From: an uncultured Prevotella sp.
GTDB taxonomy: Bacteria > Bacteroidota > Bacteroidia > Bacteroidales > Bacteroidaceae
Length of the DNA stretch: 64,000 nt
Direction: 5' to 3'
Assembly: GCA_905234265.1 (NCBI GenBank)
Contig: CAJOHJ010000005.1
Span: 1-64,000, forward strand
The position numbers and the translations under genes were made by a program. This document shows, piece after piece, positions 55,501 to 63,003 of this stretch. How positions within the stretch are numbered: the stretch's first letter is position 1; each line of letters opens with the position of its first letter. The notes below the pieces were generated by a model, which saw nothing but the letters and a program-made list of their open reading frames with translations, was not told the origin of the DNA and did not search any database.

Positions 55501-57743
55501 TCGACATGGGCGAAATGTCAGAGACAGAGGAATTCACATTAATAGAAGGAACTCTAAAGAACAATACATCGGCTATTGACGAAACGGAGAAAACTATCAC
55601 GACCAATGTCGACCTCACCACTCTTGGTCAGGTTGCGAACACCAATCTTACCATCAGCGGCAACACCGTTGTGCATGGCAGCGTCTTCGGCGGCGGCGAC
55701 GAGTCGGCAGTCTATGAGAACACCAGCGTAACCCTTGCGGCCACGGGACTGCCGGGCTGTGCTGCACAGAACACTACCAACGTCTATGGCGGCGGCAATG
55801 TTGCCAACGTCACCGGCACGGCAACGGTGCACATCCTTAGCGGCACCATCGGCAAGGATGTCTTCGGCGGCGGCTACGGACAGGTGACCAACGTCGGCGG
55901 CAACGTGACGGTGAACATCGGGTCGAAGACGGTCACCACCGGCGACAATCCCACGACGACCTACAGCGGCACGGCTCATGTGCTGGGCGACGTCTATGGC
56001 GGCTCTGCCTTGGGCAGCGTGAACACCGACGCCTCTGACAACACTGCGGTGAACCTCTATGGCGGCACCCTGCATGGCGACGTCTACGGCGGCGGCCTCG
56101 GCCAGCTGGCACGCGATGGCCGTGCCGCCAGCGGCACTGAGGGCGAGCCGGGCTACGTGCCTGCCGTGACGGCACAGACAGCCATTCCGGCAATGGTGAA
56201 CGGCAATGTCAGCGTGCTGCTCGACGGTGCAGCCTTCGACTATCAGGAGGGTACCGACGACCTCGGCAATGCCATTGCCAACTCCGGCCGCATCTTCGGA
56301 TGCAACAACCAGAACGGCACGCCGCTGGGCAGCGTGACCGTAGAGGTGAAGCGCACCAAGGCTGCTTCGGAGCAGCACACCAGGACGCCTTCTGACAATC
56401 TGAGCCTTGCCGGCGACGCCAACCACCACTATGAGGTGGAGGCCGTCTACGGCGGCGGCAATCTGGCTGCCTACGAGCCTTACGGCCCTGGAGGCACTAC
56501 CGACGCTGCCAGCAAGAAGCTTACCACCACTGCTGCCCACGTCATCATCGACGGCTGCGAGGCTGCCAGCATCAGGCAGGTCTATGGCGGCGGCAATGCT
56601 GCCTCGGCACCGGCAACGCTCGTTGACATCAAGGGCAGCTACGAGATTGAGGAAGTCTTCGGCGGCGGCAATGGCAAGGACCGCATCAGCCGCGACGGAG
56701 GCACGGCATTTATTGCCAACCCCGGAGCCAATGTGGGCTTTTACGAATATGCCGACAACATTGCCGGCGACACCGACACCCCCGAGCTGCGTGCCAGCAA
56801 CTACGGCTATGGCAGCGGCGAGGCCAATGTCAATATCTACGGCGGCCGCATCCACCGCGTCTTCGGCGGCTCCAACACCAAGGGCAATGTGCGCCAGATA
56901 GCCCTGACATTGCTTGAGAAGGAGGACTACTGCGGGGACTTCAATGTCGACGAGGCCTACGGTGGCGGCAAGTCGGCACCCATGGACGGCATGGCCCAGC
57001 TGAAGATGGCCTGCATTCCCGGCCTGAAGGCAGCCTATGGCGGCGCCCAGGAGGCTGACATCAAGAACGACGTGATAATAAACATCACCAACGGCAACTT
57101 CGAGCGCGTCTTCGGCGGCAACAATATCAGCGGCAACATCAGCGGCACCATAACGGTGAACGTAGAAGAGACGGGCTGTAACCCCGTAGTCATCGGACAG
57201 CTCTACGGCGGTGGCAACCTGGCTCCCTACACAGCCCCCACAGGCCAGCCCGGCCCGACGGTCAACGTGCGTGCGTTCACCAGCATCGGCGAAATCTATG
57301 GAGGCGGATATGGTGAGCAGGCAGTAGTCACCGGCGACACCTACGTCAATGTCAGCGAGGTGGTGCTTGGCGAGGATGACGTGCCTGGCAAGCATGCCAT
57401 GAAGGCCTTTGGCGGTGATGTTATTGAATTTGCCGACGGCAGCAGCGTAACCCTGCCGGCTCGTGCTGCCAGCACAGGTGGCCTCATAGGCGCCATCGGC
57501 AATGTCTACGGCGGCGGCAATGCTGCCATGGTGAAAGGCAACACGCACGTGAACATTGGCACAGAGGCGGAAACCGAGATATACACCCTGCCGATGGAGG
57601 AAAAGACTGTTGACGGAGTAACCAGAAAAGTCTACCAGAAGCGCACTGTACAGGGGGTTGACATCCGTGGCAACGTCTATGGCGGCGGCAATCAGGCCGA
57701 CGTCAGCGGCAGCACGCTGGTAAAGGTTGGCCGTGGAGAGTAG
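52551..57743 (+). CDS. Giant 1730-aa glycine-rich repeat protein, no sorting domain
   Basis: Signal peptide with a long n-region ends near AAWA (residue ~42). Residues ~45-200 are GLUG-like (ITSLSQITDLGGSYKLDADI, FTGTLDGGLHTVSGL, VGSLVGRLG). From ~residue 780 to the end are about 21 VYGGGN/VFGGGN motifs of the same type as the larger neighbour. It ends NVYGGGNQADVSGSTLVKVG right after a repeat, without a T9SS C-terminal domain, so it may be truncated, retained otherwise, or paired with the 3845-aa protein. About 54040-55610 is much AT-richer than the rest (hand counts of single 60-base rows: 22/60 GC at 55141 versus 46/60 at 56101), suggesting a recombined segment. Confidence 0.8.
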   Translation: MTYNMTNKIFRYTSFHLSELPVPLSLLMAVMLAVAPVAAWADDPVVITSLSQITDLGGSYKLDADIDASGLDASLGEFTGTLDGGLHTVSGLTVPLFSTVNGGTVCNVIFTQVNIQSGTNVGVVTGEMTGTSDKVASVYNCGVLSGSVSGTGDVGSLVGRLGQPGSTTAAKDNCYARVVNCYSFAIVAGGSNKGGIVGNNCYATKASDIRSMVMNCMFYGDIAAGDNVSPIYGGTNINNLNSGGLTNYNYYRYESPFSKNGLITSGKYNCALAMEERFLVRFEFYRLLLNSNKRLAAFYATGSKDNASLMAKWVLDKSVADYPILKPQGKYPSVINYDAAHAEQIGADGEPRNVGRRLGTLDVTIDGLGSNYPSTASLSVTQLTLVRTDKDTVNFNFNYDKVQLPYYNDVGDGNYTENKVVTGWIITEITGGTEGTYTAADEWGGYNFADRNCTNKDLYSTSGRVFSQGAYWDVPYGVTAIKIKPYWGQAAYVSDPNLDAVYNNSFGKENVSKLPAPFVDFSKVDINGSTQKVYTTLSAAVGELSAGGTVYDHAIVLVGNVHNHANPPSDNKSYTVMSVDLDKDNEPDYSLIYSHNDRQAVSPIRFDFLNIPGTSMAQMPNGASKVYNMGIFNPKGWYEVTNTCVVRFVQFEYFNDNKSKAPVIFQGGVIDQFVSTKNKNPSTYTSYIHVGGNAWFHDFGNGTHSDGTYFTPHIPISVTGGDYESFYLSGTYRPDAKVQADDAECYISGGRFGELAAAAQQKIDGNVTWQIYDADIRNFFGGGINYKNPVTGNIKVYIFNSHVGLFCGGPKYGNMSSQKTVTTEATGCTFDKFFGAGYGGISYNRVRTQDARSPNFSEWQKNYTNNRGNYISANDGIATDFDYDYFPWSSGDIGGRFYVKYASLSLAQTNDVSSTLNGCYIKENFYGGGSLGKVVGTTTSELKGCTVDGNVYGGGYSATKPTVSIRKAGFKVLPHNSTVSGGIFDMGEMSETEEFTLIEGTLKNNTSAIDETEKTITTNVDLTTLGQVANTNLTISGNTVVHGSVFGGGDESAVYENTSVTLAATGLPGCAAQNTTNVYGGGNVANVTGTATVHILSGTIGKDVFGGGYGQVTNVGGNVTVNIGSKTVTTGDNPTTTYSGTAHVLGDVYGGSALGSVNTDASDNTAVNLYGGTLHGDVYGGGLGQLARDGRAASGTEGEPGYVPAVTAQTAIPAMVNGNVSVLLDGAAFDYQEGTDDLGNAIANSGRIFGCNNQNGTPLGSVTVEVKRTKAASEQHTRTPSDNLSLAGDANHHYEVEAVYGGGNLAAYEPYGPGGTTDAASKKLTTTAAHVIIDGCEAASIRQVYGGGNAASAPATLVDIKGSYEIEEVFGGGNGKDRISRDGGTAFIANPGANVGFYEYADNIAGDTDTPELRASNYGYGSGEANVNIYGGRIHRVFGGSNTKGNVRQIALTLLEKEDYCGDFNVDEAYGGGKSAPMDGMAQLKMACIPGLKAAYGGAQEADIKNDVIINITNGNFERVFGGNNISGNISGTITVNVEETGCNPVVIGQLYGGGNLAPYTAPTGQPGPTVNVRAFTSIGEIYGGGYGEQAVVTGDTYVNVSEVVLGEDDVPGKHAMKAFGGDVIEFADGSSVTLPARAASTGGLIGAIGNVYGGGNAAMVKGNTHVNIGTEAETEIYTLPMEEKTVDGVTRKVYQKRTVQGVDIRGNVYGGGNQADVSGSTLVKVGRGE

Positions 57744-57779
57744 GCGTAGGTGCAGCACGTTAGCATAATGCGTTTTGTG

Positions 57780-58295
57780 ATGAAAGGAAGAACACTGTTT
57801 TTTTTCTTGCTGTTGCTGCTTTTGCCGGCAGCGGCAATGGCTGGCGGCGGCATTGCCGGAGAGCCAGACCCTCAGGTGGGGGCTGTGGCTCCCGACTTCA
57901 GTGCCACCGCTGCCGACGGCCGTCGGCAGTCACTCTACGGACTTGATGCCGGCCGGCTGACGCTGCTGCTGTTCTACGACCCCGACTGCGGCGACTGCCG
58001 CCGGGAGCTTTTTGCCCTGCGCCATGCTGCTGCCGTGCGCAGTGCCGTTGCCGACAGCGTGCTGCACGTGATGGCCGTCTGCGTTGGCGAGAGCGACACC
58101 CTCTGGCAACAGTCGCTCGGCGAAATGCCTGCAGAGTGGACTGCCGTGAAGGCCGACAAGGGATTTGCCGACAGCGGTCTCTACAGTCTTGACGTGCTTC
58201 CGCAGATGCTGCTGCTCGATGCCGACCGCCGCATAATGCTCCTTGGTGCCGATACGCGCCAGCTGACCTATGTTCTCAGCCGCCTGTGGGAATAA
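57780..58295 (+). CDS. Thioredoxin-like (AhpC/TSA-TlpA fold) exported protein
   Basis: 171 aa from ATG 57780 (MKGRTLFFFLLLLLLPAAAMA); ATG 57768 and an upstream ATG at 57750 are alternatives. Mature part: VGAVAPDFSATAADGRRQSLYGL, then LLLFYDPDCGDCRREL with a CGDC redox pair, and LDVLPQMLLLDADRRIML with the cis-Pro. This is a TlpA/ResA-like thioredoxin fold, probably periplasmic. As the last gene of the fimbrial unit it could assist disulfide formation or repair in secreted subunits. The Mfa-like proteins are Cys-poor, so the client is not obvious. Confidence 0.82.
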   Translation: MKGRTLFFFLLLLLLPAAAMAGGGIAGEPDPQVGAVAPDFSATAADGRRQSLYGLDAGRLTLLLFYDPDCGDCRRELFALRHAAAVRSAVADSVLHVMAVCVGESDTLWQQSLGEMPAEWTAVKADKGFADSGLYSLDVLPQMLLLDADRRIMLLGADTRQLTYVLSRLWE

Positions 58296-58296
58296 C

Positions 58297-58420
58297 ATGC
58301 AGAGATAAAAAATTATCTTCGTAAGAAAAAAAATTATCTTACGGAGATAATTTCGTAACACGCAGAGATAATTTCGTAACATGCAGAGATAATTTCGTAA
58401 GTCATTGAGATAATTTTGTG
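58297..58420. repeat. 21-bp tandem repeat family, cluster D
   Basis: About five to six units of GAGATAATTTCGTAA with spacers CATGCA, CACGCA and GTCATT, plus an inverted copy giving ATTATCTTACGGAGATAAT. It begins within a few bases of the stop of the last fimbrial-unit gene. Confidence 0.92.
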
Positions 58421-58511
58421 CCATCGCTTACTAAGAGTCTCGGGCATTCTCAAAAAGAAAGATTTTTTCAAAAAAAATATGCAAAGAGTAATGTGTTTAA
58501 CGAAAATAGTG

Positions 58512-58519
58512 TACTTTTG
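58512..58519 (+). promoter_or_regulatory. -7 box of ddh
   Basis: TACTTTTG fits TAnnTTTG, 42 bases before the ddh ATG at 58562. It shows that the open frame extending upstream to 58418 is not translated. Confidence 0.6.
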
Positions 58520-58561
58520 CAAGCGGAAAGAGACTTAATAACCATTAAACATCACAAAAAC

Positions 58562-59461
58562 ATGAAGAAAATCAGAGCCGCCGTAGTAGGCTACGGCAAC
58601 ATCGGAAAGTATTCAGTACAGGCACTTGAGGCTGCCCCCGACTTTGAAATAGCAGGCATCGTGCGCCGCGCAGGTGCTGCCGACAAGCCTGCCGAGCTGG
58701 CACAGTATGACGTAGTGAAGGACATCAAGGAGCTGAAGGACGTTGACGTGGCTATCCTGGCCACCCCAACGCGCTCCTGCGAAGAATATGCAAAGCAGAT
58801 ACTGCCTCTGGGCATCAACACCGTCGACTCCTTCGACATACATACCAACATCCGCGGCTACCGTGAGCGGCTGATGGCCCTTAACAAGGAGACAGGCACC
58901 GTGAGCGTGATTGCCGCCGGCTGGGACCCAGGCAGCGACAGCATCGTGCGTACACTGATGCAGAGCCTCGCGCCGAAGGGACTCTCATACACCAACTTCG
59001 GCCCCGGCATGTCGATGGGCCACTCGGTATGCGTGCGCTCGAAGGCCGGCGTAAAGAATGCGCTGTCGATGACCATCCCCTTGGGCGAAGGCATTCACCG
59101 CCGCATGGTCTACGTTGAGCTGGAAGACGGCTACACGCTGGAGCAGGTGACAAAGGACATCAAGGCCGACCCATACTTTGCCAGCGACGAGACCCACGTC
59201 TTCCAGGTGGAGTCGGTGGACGACGTACGCGACATGGGCCACGGCGTCAATCTGGTGCGCAAGGGCGTCAGCGGACAGACGCAGAACCAGCGCCTGGAGT
59301 TCAACATGCAGATCAACAACCCTGCACTCACCGGTCAGGTGCTGGTCAACGTTGCCCGTGCCTCCATGCGCCTGCAGCCCGGTTGCTACACGATGATTGA
59401 AATTCCCGTCATCGACATGCTGCCCGGCGAGCGTGCCGACCTCATTGAACACCTTGTTTAA
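58562..59461 (+). CDS. ddh: meso-diaminopimelate D-dehydrogenase
   Basis: 299 aa from ATG 58562. NADPH-binding start IRAAVVGYGNIGKYSVQALE, then ATPTRSCEEYA, DSFDIH and AAGWDPGSDSIVRTLMQ, the family signature, and PGMSMGHSVCVRSKAGVKNALSM. It converts tetrahydrodipicolinate, ammonia and NADPH to meso-DAP in one step, supplying lysine and peptidoglycan. It is a common feature of Bacteroidales that shortens the DAP pathway. It has its own -7 box and is 59 bases ahead of dnaG. Confidence 0.95.
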   Translation: MKKIRAAVVGYGNIGKYSVQALEAAPDFEIAGIVRRAGAADKPAELAQYDVVKDIKELKDVDVAILATPTRSCEEYAKQILPLGINTVDSFDIHTNIRGYRERLMALNKETGTVSVIAAGWDPGSDSIVRTLMQSLAPKGLSYTNFGPGMSMGHSVCVRSKAGVKNALSMTIPLGEGIHRRMVYVELEDGYTLEQVTKDIKADPYFASDETHVFQVESVDDVRDMGHGVNLVRKGVSGQTQNQRLEFNMQINNPALTGQVLVNVARASMRLQPGCYTMIEIPVIDMLPGERADLIEHLV

Positions 59462-59484
59462 ATCAGTAAGAGGTGAGTGCTGTT

Positions 59485-59514
59485 CTCTCACCTCTCACCT
59501 CTCACCTCTTACCT
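59485..59514. repeat. CTCACCT heptad array upstream of dnaG
   Basis: Four tandem CTCACCT-type heptads, the first also pairing with AGAGGTGAG (59469-59477) to make a small hairpin. If translated from an upstream ATG (59473) they would add SPLTSHLL to DnaG, but the next ATG (59521) is the natural DnaG start. Confidence 0.85.
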
Positions 59515-59520
59515 AAAAGC

Positions 59521-61509
59521 ATGATTGACAGGGCGACCGTAGACAGGATAATGGCGGCGACGAACATCGTCGACGTCGTGGGCGAGTTTGTCACGCTGCG
59601 CAAGGCAGGGACAAACTACAAAGGCTTGTGCCCGTTCCACGACGACAAGACGCCAAGCTTCATGGTGTCGCCTGCCAGGCAGATTTGCAAGTGCTTCGCG
59701 TGCGGAGAGGGCGGCAATGCCGTCAACTTCCTCATGAAGCACGAGCAGATTACATATCCTGAAGCCCTGCGATGGCTTGCCAAGAAATACAATATTGAGA
59801 TTGAAGAGCGTGAGCTTACCGACGACGAGCGGCGTGAACAGTCGGAGCGCGAGTCGATGTTCATCGTCAACGAGTGGGCAAGCCAGTACTTCCATGATGT
59901 TCTGAAGAACAACGTCGACGGCCAGGCCATCGGCAAGCAGTACTTCCGCAGCCGCGGCATCCGCGACGACATCATCGAGAAGTTCCGCCTGGGCTTTGCG
60001 CTCACCAAGCGCGACGCCATGGCGCAGGAGGCTCGCCGCAAAGGATTCAAGGACGAATTCCTGCTGAAGACTGGCCTGTGCTATCAGCCCAACCAATCAT
60101 CCACCACCCAACCCCCAACACCCATCACCCAACTCGTCGACCGCTTTGCAGGTCGTGCTATTTTCCCGTGGCTTAACGTCAGCGGAAAGGTGGTGGCCTT
60201 CGGCGGCCGAAAGCTGGACGCGGCAACAAAGGGCGTACAGCAGAAATACGTCAACTCGCCGGACTCGGAAATCTACCATAAGGAGCGCGAACTCTACGGC
60301 ATCTTCCAAGCCAAGAAGGCCATCGTCAAGGAAGACTGCGTATACATGGTAGAGGGATATACCGACGTTATAGCCATGCACCAGTGTGGCGTCGAGAACG
60401 TCGTTGCCAACAGCGGAACGGCTCTCTCCGTCCATCAGATAAAGCTGCTGCACCGCTTCACGCAGAACATCGTGCTGCTCTACGACGGCGATGAGGCTGG
60501 CATTCATGCCGCCATGCGAGGCACCGACATGCTGCTCAGCGAGGGCATGAACATCAAGGTGCTGCTGCTGCCCGACGGCGACGACCCCGACTCGTTCAGC
60601 CGCAAGCATACGGCACAGCAGCTGAAGGAATACATTGAGCAGCACCAGACAGACTTCATAGAGTTCAAGACCAACCTGCTGCTGAAAGACGTCAAGGACC
60701 CCATCAAGCGCGCTGAGGCTGTGAACAGCATTGTGCGTTCGGTGAGCGTCATTCCCGACCAGATGGTGCGCGAAGCCTACATCAAGGACTGCGTACACCG
60801 CCTTGGCATCAATGAGAGAACGCTCGTCACACAGGTGAACAAGTTCGTTGCCGAAAAGGGTAGGGAAGACATGCGCGACAATGCTGCCACGCCGGATGCC
60901 GGCAGCGGAGACAACGCAAGCCCTGCACCTGCCGTACAGACTGCACCTGCCGGCATCGGGCTGTCTTCGACAAAAGGGCGCAACATTGAGCAGATGCTGA
61001 TGAAGACCGTCATCAAATATGGCGACGTGGTAATCTACGACGACGTGGAAGACGAAGACGGCAACCACTTCTCGATGAATATCGCACAGTTTGTGGCCTA
61101 CGACTTCGGCAATGACGGACTGACGTTTGCAGAGCCTGTATACAACCGCATGCTGCAGGAGGCCGTGGAGCATTCTGCCGACAAGGATTTCAAGACTGAA
61201 GAGTATTTCCTGAAGCATCACGACCCGGAAGTCAGCCAGATGGCGGTGGAGCTGGCCGTTGAGCGTCACCAGCTGAGCCGCATATTTGTGAAGGAGCCGA
61301 CAAGGGACAATCTCAGGACAACCGTGGAACACCTGCTGATAGACTACCGTGGCGACATCTTGAACCAGCGTATCGAAGAGCTGAACCGGCAGATGAAAAA
61401 TGCCGGAAACGACATGGAGCTGCTGAAGCCAATCTACGAAGAGTTTGAGAAAGCACGGCAGATGCGCAATACGCTGGTGCAGAAAGTAGGCAGAGACATA
61501 AACGGTTGA
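59521..61509 (+). CDS. dnaG: DNA primase
   Basis: 662 aa from ATG 59521 (MIDRATVDRIM). CHC2 zinc site at residues ~38-65 (CPFHDDKTPSF, CKCFACGEGGNAVNFLM). The RNAP core contains YFRSRGI and FPWLNVSGKVVAFGGR. Toprim motifs are MVEGYTDVIAMHQ (Glu) and VLLYDGDEAGIHAA (DGD). The helical C-terminus binds DnaB. It makes RNA primers at forks. Residues ~194-205 (TTQPPTPITQ) are an in-frame array of CACCACC/CAACACC heptads between the zinc and core subdomains, reverse-complement kin of the array in uvrA. Confidence 0.97.
   Translation: MIDRATVDRIMAATNIVDVVGEFVTLRKAGTNYKGLCPFHDDKTPSFMVSPARQICKCFACGEGGNAVNFLMKHEQITYPEALRWLAKKYNIEIEERELTDDERREQSERESMFIVNEWASQYFHDVLKNNVDGQAIGKQYFRSRGIRDDIIEKFRLGFALTKRDAMAQEARRKGFKDEFLLKTGLCYQPNQSSTTQPPTPITQLVDRFAGRAIFPWLNVSGKVVAFGGRKLDAATKGVQQKYVNSPDSEIYHKERELYGIFQAKKAIVKEDCVYMVEGYTDVIAMHQCGVENVVANSGTALSVHQIKLLHRFTQNIVLLYDGDEAGIHAAMRGTDMLLSEGMNIKVLLLPDGDDPDSFSRKHTAQQLKEYIEQHQTDFIEFKTNLLLKDVKDPIKRAEAVNSIVRSVSVIPDQMVREAYIKDCVHRLGINERTLVTQVNKFVAEKGREDMRDNAATPDAGSGDNASPAPAVQTAPAGIGLSSTKGRNIEQMLMKTVIKYGDVVIYDDVEDEDGNHFSMNIAQFVAYDFGNDGLTFAEPVYNRMLQEAVEHSADKDFKTEEYFLKHHDPEVSQMAVELAVERHQLSRIFVKEPTRDNLRTTVEHLLIDYRGDILNQRIEELNRQMKNAGNDMELLKPIYEEFEKARQMRNTLVQKVGRDING
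60102..60133. repeat. Heptanucleotide array inside dnaG
   Basis: Units CACCACC, CAACCCC, CAACACC, CATCACC run in frame and encode TTQPPTPITQ. They are reverse complements of the GTGATGG/GTGTTGG heptads in uvrA. Confidence 0.9.
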
Positions 61510-61513
61510 AGCA

Positions 61514-62986
61514 GTGTCTTTGATTTATTCCATAGCAATTTCGCTGATGTGGCTGCTGGTGGCGGCCACCATCTTGCACGTAGTGCTTGACAACCGTCAG
61601 CCGGCGAAGACAATGGCGTGGGTGCTGGTGGTGCTGTTCCTGCCAGTGGTGGGAATTCTGCTGTATATATTCTTCGGCATCAACCACCGCCACGAGCGGC
61701 TTGTGAGCCAGCGGCAGGACGATGACCTGGCGCGCCGCGCGATACTCAGCTTCGCAACGGAGCAGGACGTAGTGGTGTCGGCGGATAACCGCCGCCTCAT
61801 CGACATGTTTGCAGGCGAGGGACGGTCGCTGCCGTTCCATGTCGAGAGTGCCGACGTTGTCAGCTCCGGAGTGGAATTCTACGACCGCCTGGTGGAAGAC
61901 ATCAACCGGGCAAGGCATCACGTACACATGCTGATGTATATCATCGACGACGACATCGTAGGCAGGCGTGTCGGCGAGGCTCTGGCGGCCGCAGCGGCAA
62001 GAGGCGTCACCGTGAGAGTGGTCTACGACGACGTGGGCTGCTGGAATGTAGGCCGCCGCTTCTTCGAGACCATGCGCGAGAGCGGTGTCGACGTGGCAAG
62101 CTTCATGCCTGTCCACTTTCCGGCATTTACCAGTCGCGCGAACTACAGGAACCACCGCAAGATGGTGGTCATCGACGGCACAACGGGATACATCGGCGGC
62201 ATGAATGTCGCCAAGCGCTACTGCGGCACCAAGTATGGCTGTGCCAGGGAGTGGCGCGACGTGATGCTGAGGCTCACGGGCAGCGTGGTCTACGGACTAC
62301 AGCGCACATTCCTCATCGACTGGTATATAGTAGACGGTACGCTGGTGACGGAGCGCAGCTATTATCCGGCAATGAGCCTTCCGGCAGGCGGCGCTGTGGG
62401 GAATAGCCTTCCGGCAGACGCTTCCGGCGAGGCAGCAACCTTTGCGCAAGTGGTTACCAGCGGCCCCACGGACAGCGCACCGGAAATCATGCAGGGCTTT
62501 GTGCGCATCATTCTCTCTGCCAAGGAATACGTGTGGCTGCAAAGCCCTTACTTCATGCCCAACGAGCCTGTACTGTTCGCCTTGAAGACTGCCGCCAGTG
62601 CGGGAGTGGACGTGAGGGTGATGTATCCCATGAAGTCCGACGGCCGTTTCGTAGACTGGGCATCGAGGACATACCTGCGCGAACTCTATGAGGCTGGCGT
62701 CAGCGTGTGGCTCTACGACGGTGGCTTCCTGCACTCGAAGATGCTGGTGAGCGACGACACGGTGGCTACCTGCGGCTCTACGAACGTGGACTTCCGCTCC
62801 TTTGAGAATAATTTTGAGGCAAACATCTTCCTTTACGACGGAAGCATTGTCGGCAAGCTGAAACACTTGTTCCTTGCCGACCAGCAAAAGTCGGTGCCCT
62901 TCGGTTCCATAGAGCGCAGGCTGCATCCCTCGTTGGCGGTAAGGCTTGTGGAAAGCATGGCCCGCATGCTTTCGCCATTGCTCTGA
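61514..62986 (+). CDS. cls: Cardiolipin synthase (phospholipase D superfamily)
   Basis: 490 aa from a GTG at 61514, five bases after dnaG. Two N-terminal membrane helices (ISLMWLLVAATILHVVL, VLVVLFLPVVGILLYIFFG) precede two HKD motifs: HRKMVVIDGTTGYIGGMN and HSKMLVSDDTVATCGSTN. It joins two phosphatidylglycerols (or PG and another phospholipid) to cardiolipin at the inner membrane. Length and architecture are standard. It is convergent with rsmD, with a 17-base gap and no clear terminator. Confidence 0.95.
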   Translation: MSLIYSIAISLMWLLVAATILHVVLDNRQPAKTMAWVLVVLFLPVVGILLYIFFGINHRHERLVSQRQDDDLARRAILSFATEQDVVVSADNRRLIDMFAGEGRSLPFHVESADVVSSGVEFYDRLVEDINRARHHVHMLMYIIDDDIVGRRVGEALAAAAARGVTVRVVYDDVGCWNVGRRFFETMRESGVDVASFMPVHFPAFTSRANYRNHRKMVVIDGTTGYIGGMNVAKRYCGTKYGCAREWRDVMLRLTGSVVYGLQRTFLIDWYIVDGTLVTERSYYPAMSLPAGGAVGNSLPADASGEAATFAQVVTSGPTDSAPEIMQGFVRIILSAKEYVWLQSPYFMPNEPVLFALKTAASAGVDVRVMYPMKSDGRFVDWASRTYLRELYEAGVSVWLYDGGFLHSKMLVSDDTVATCGSTNVDFRSFENNFEANIFLYDGSIVGKLKHLFLADQQKSVPFGSIERRLHPSLAVRLVESMARMLSPLL

Positions 62987-63003
62987 TGACTCGCGGAATT
63001 GTC

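Noticed and set aside
55554..57758. 734-codon minus-strand ORF opposite the giant repeat gene
   Set aside because: It mirrors the repeat codons of the plus-strand gene (Ala/Val/Asp-rich shadow) and has no start signal or domain.
58418..58561. Upstream extension of the ddh frame
   Set aside because: It runs through the -7 box at 58512-58519 and begins in the tail of repeat cluster D; the family start is at 58562.
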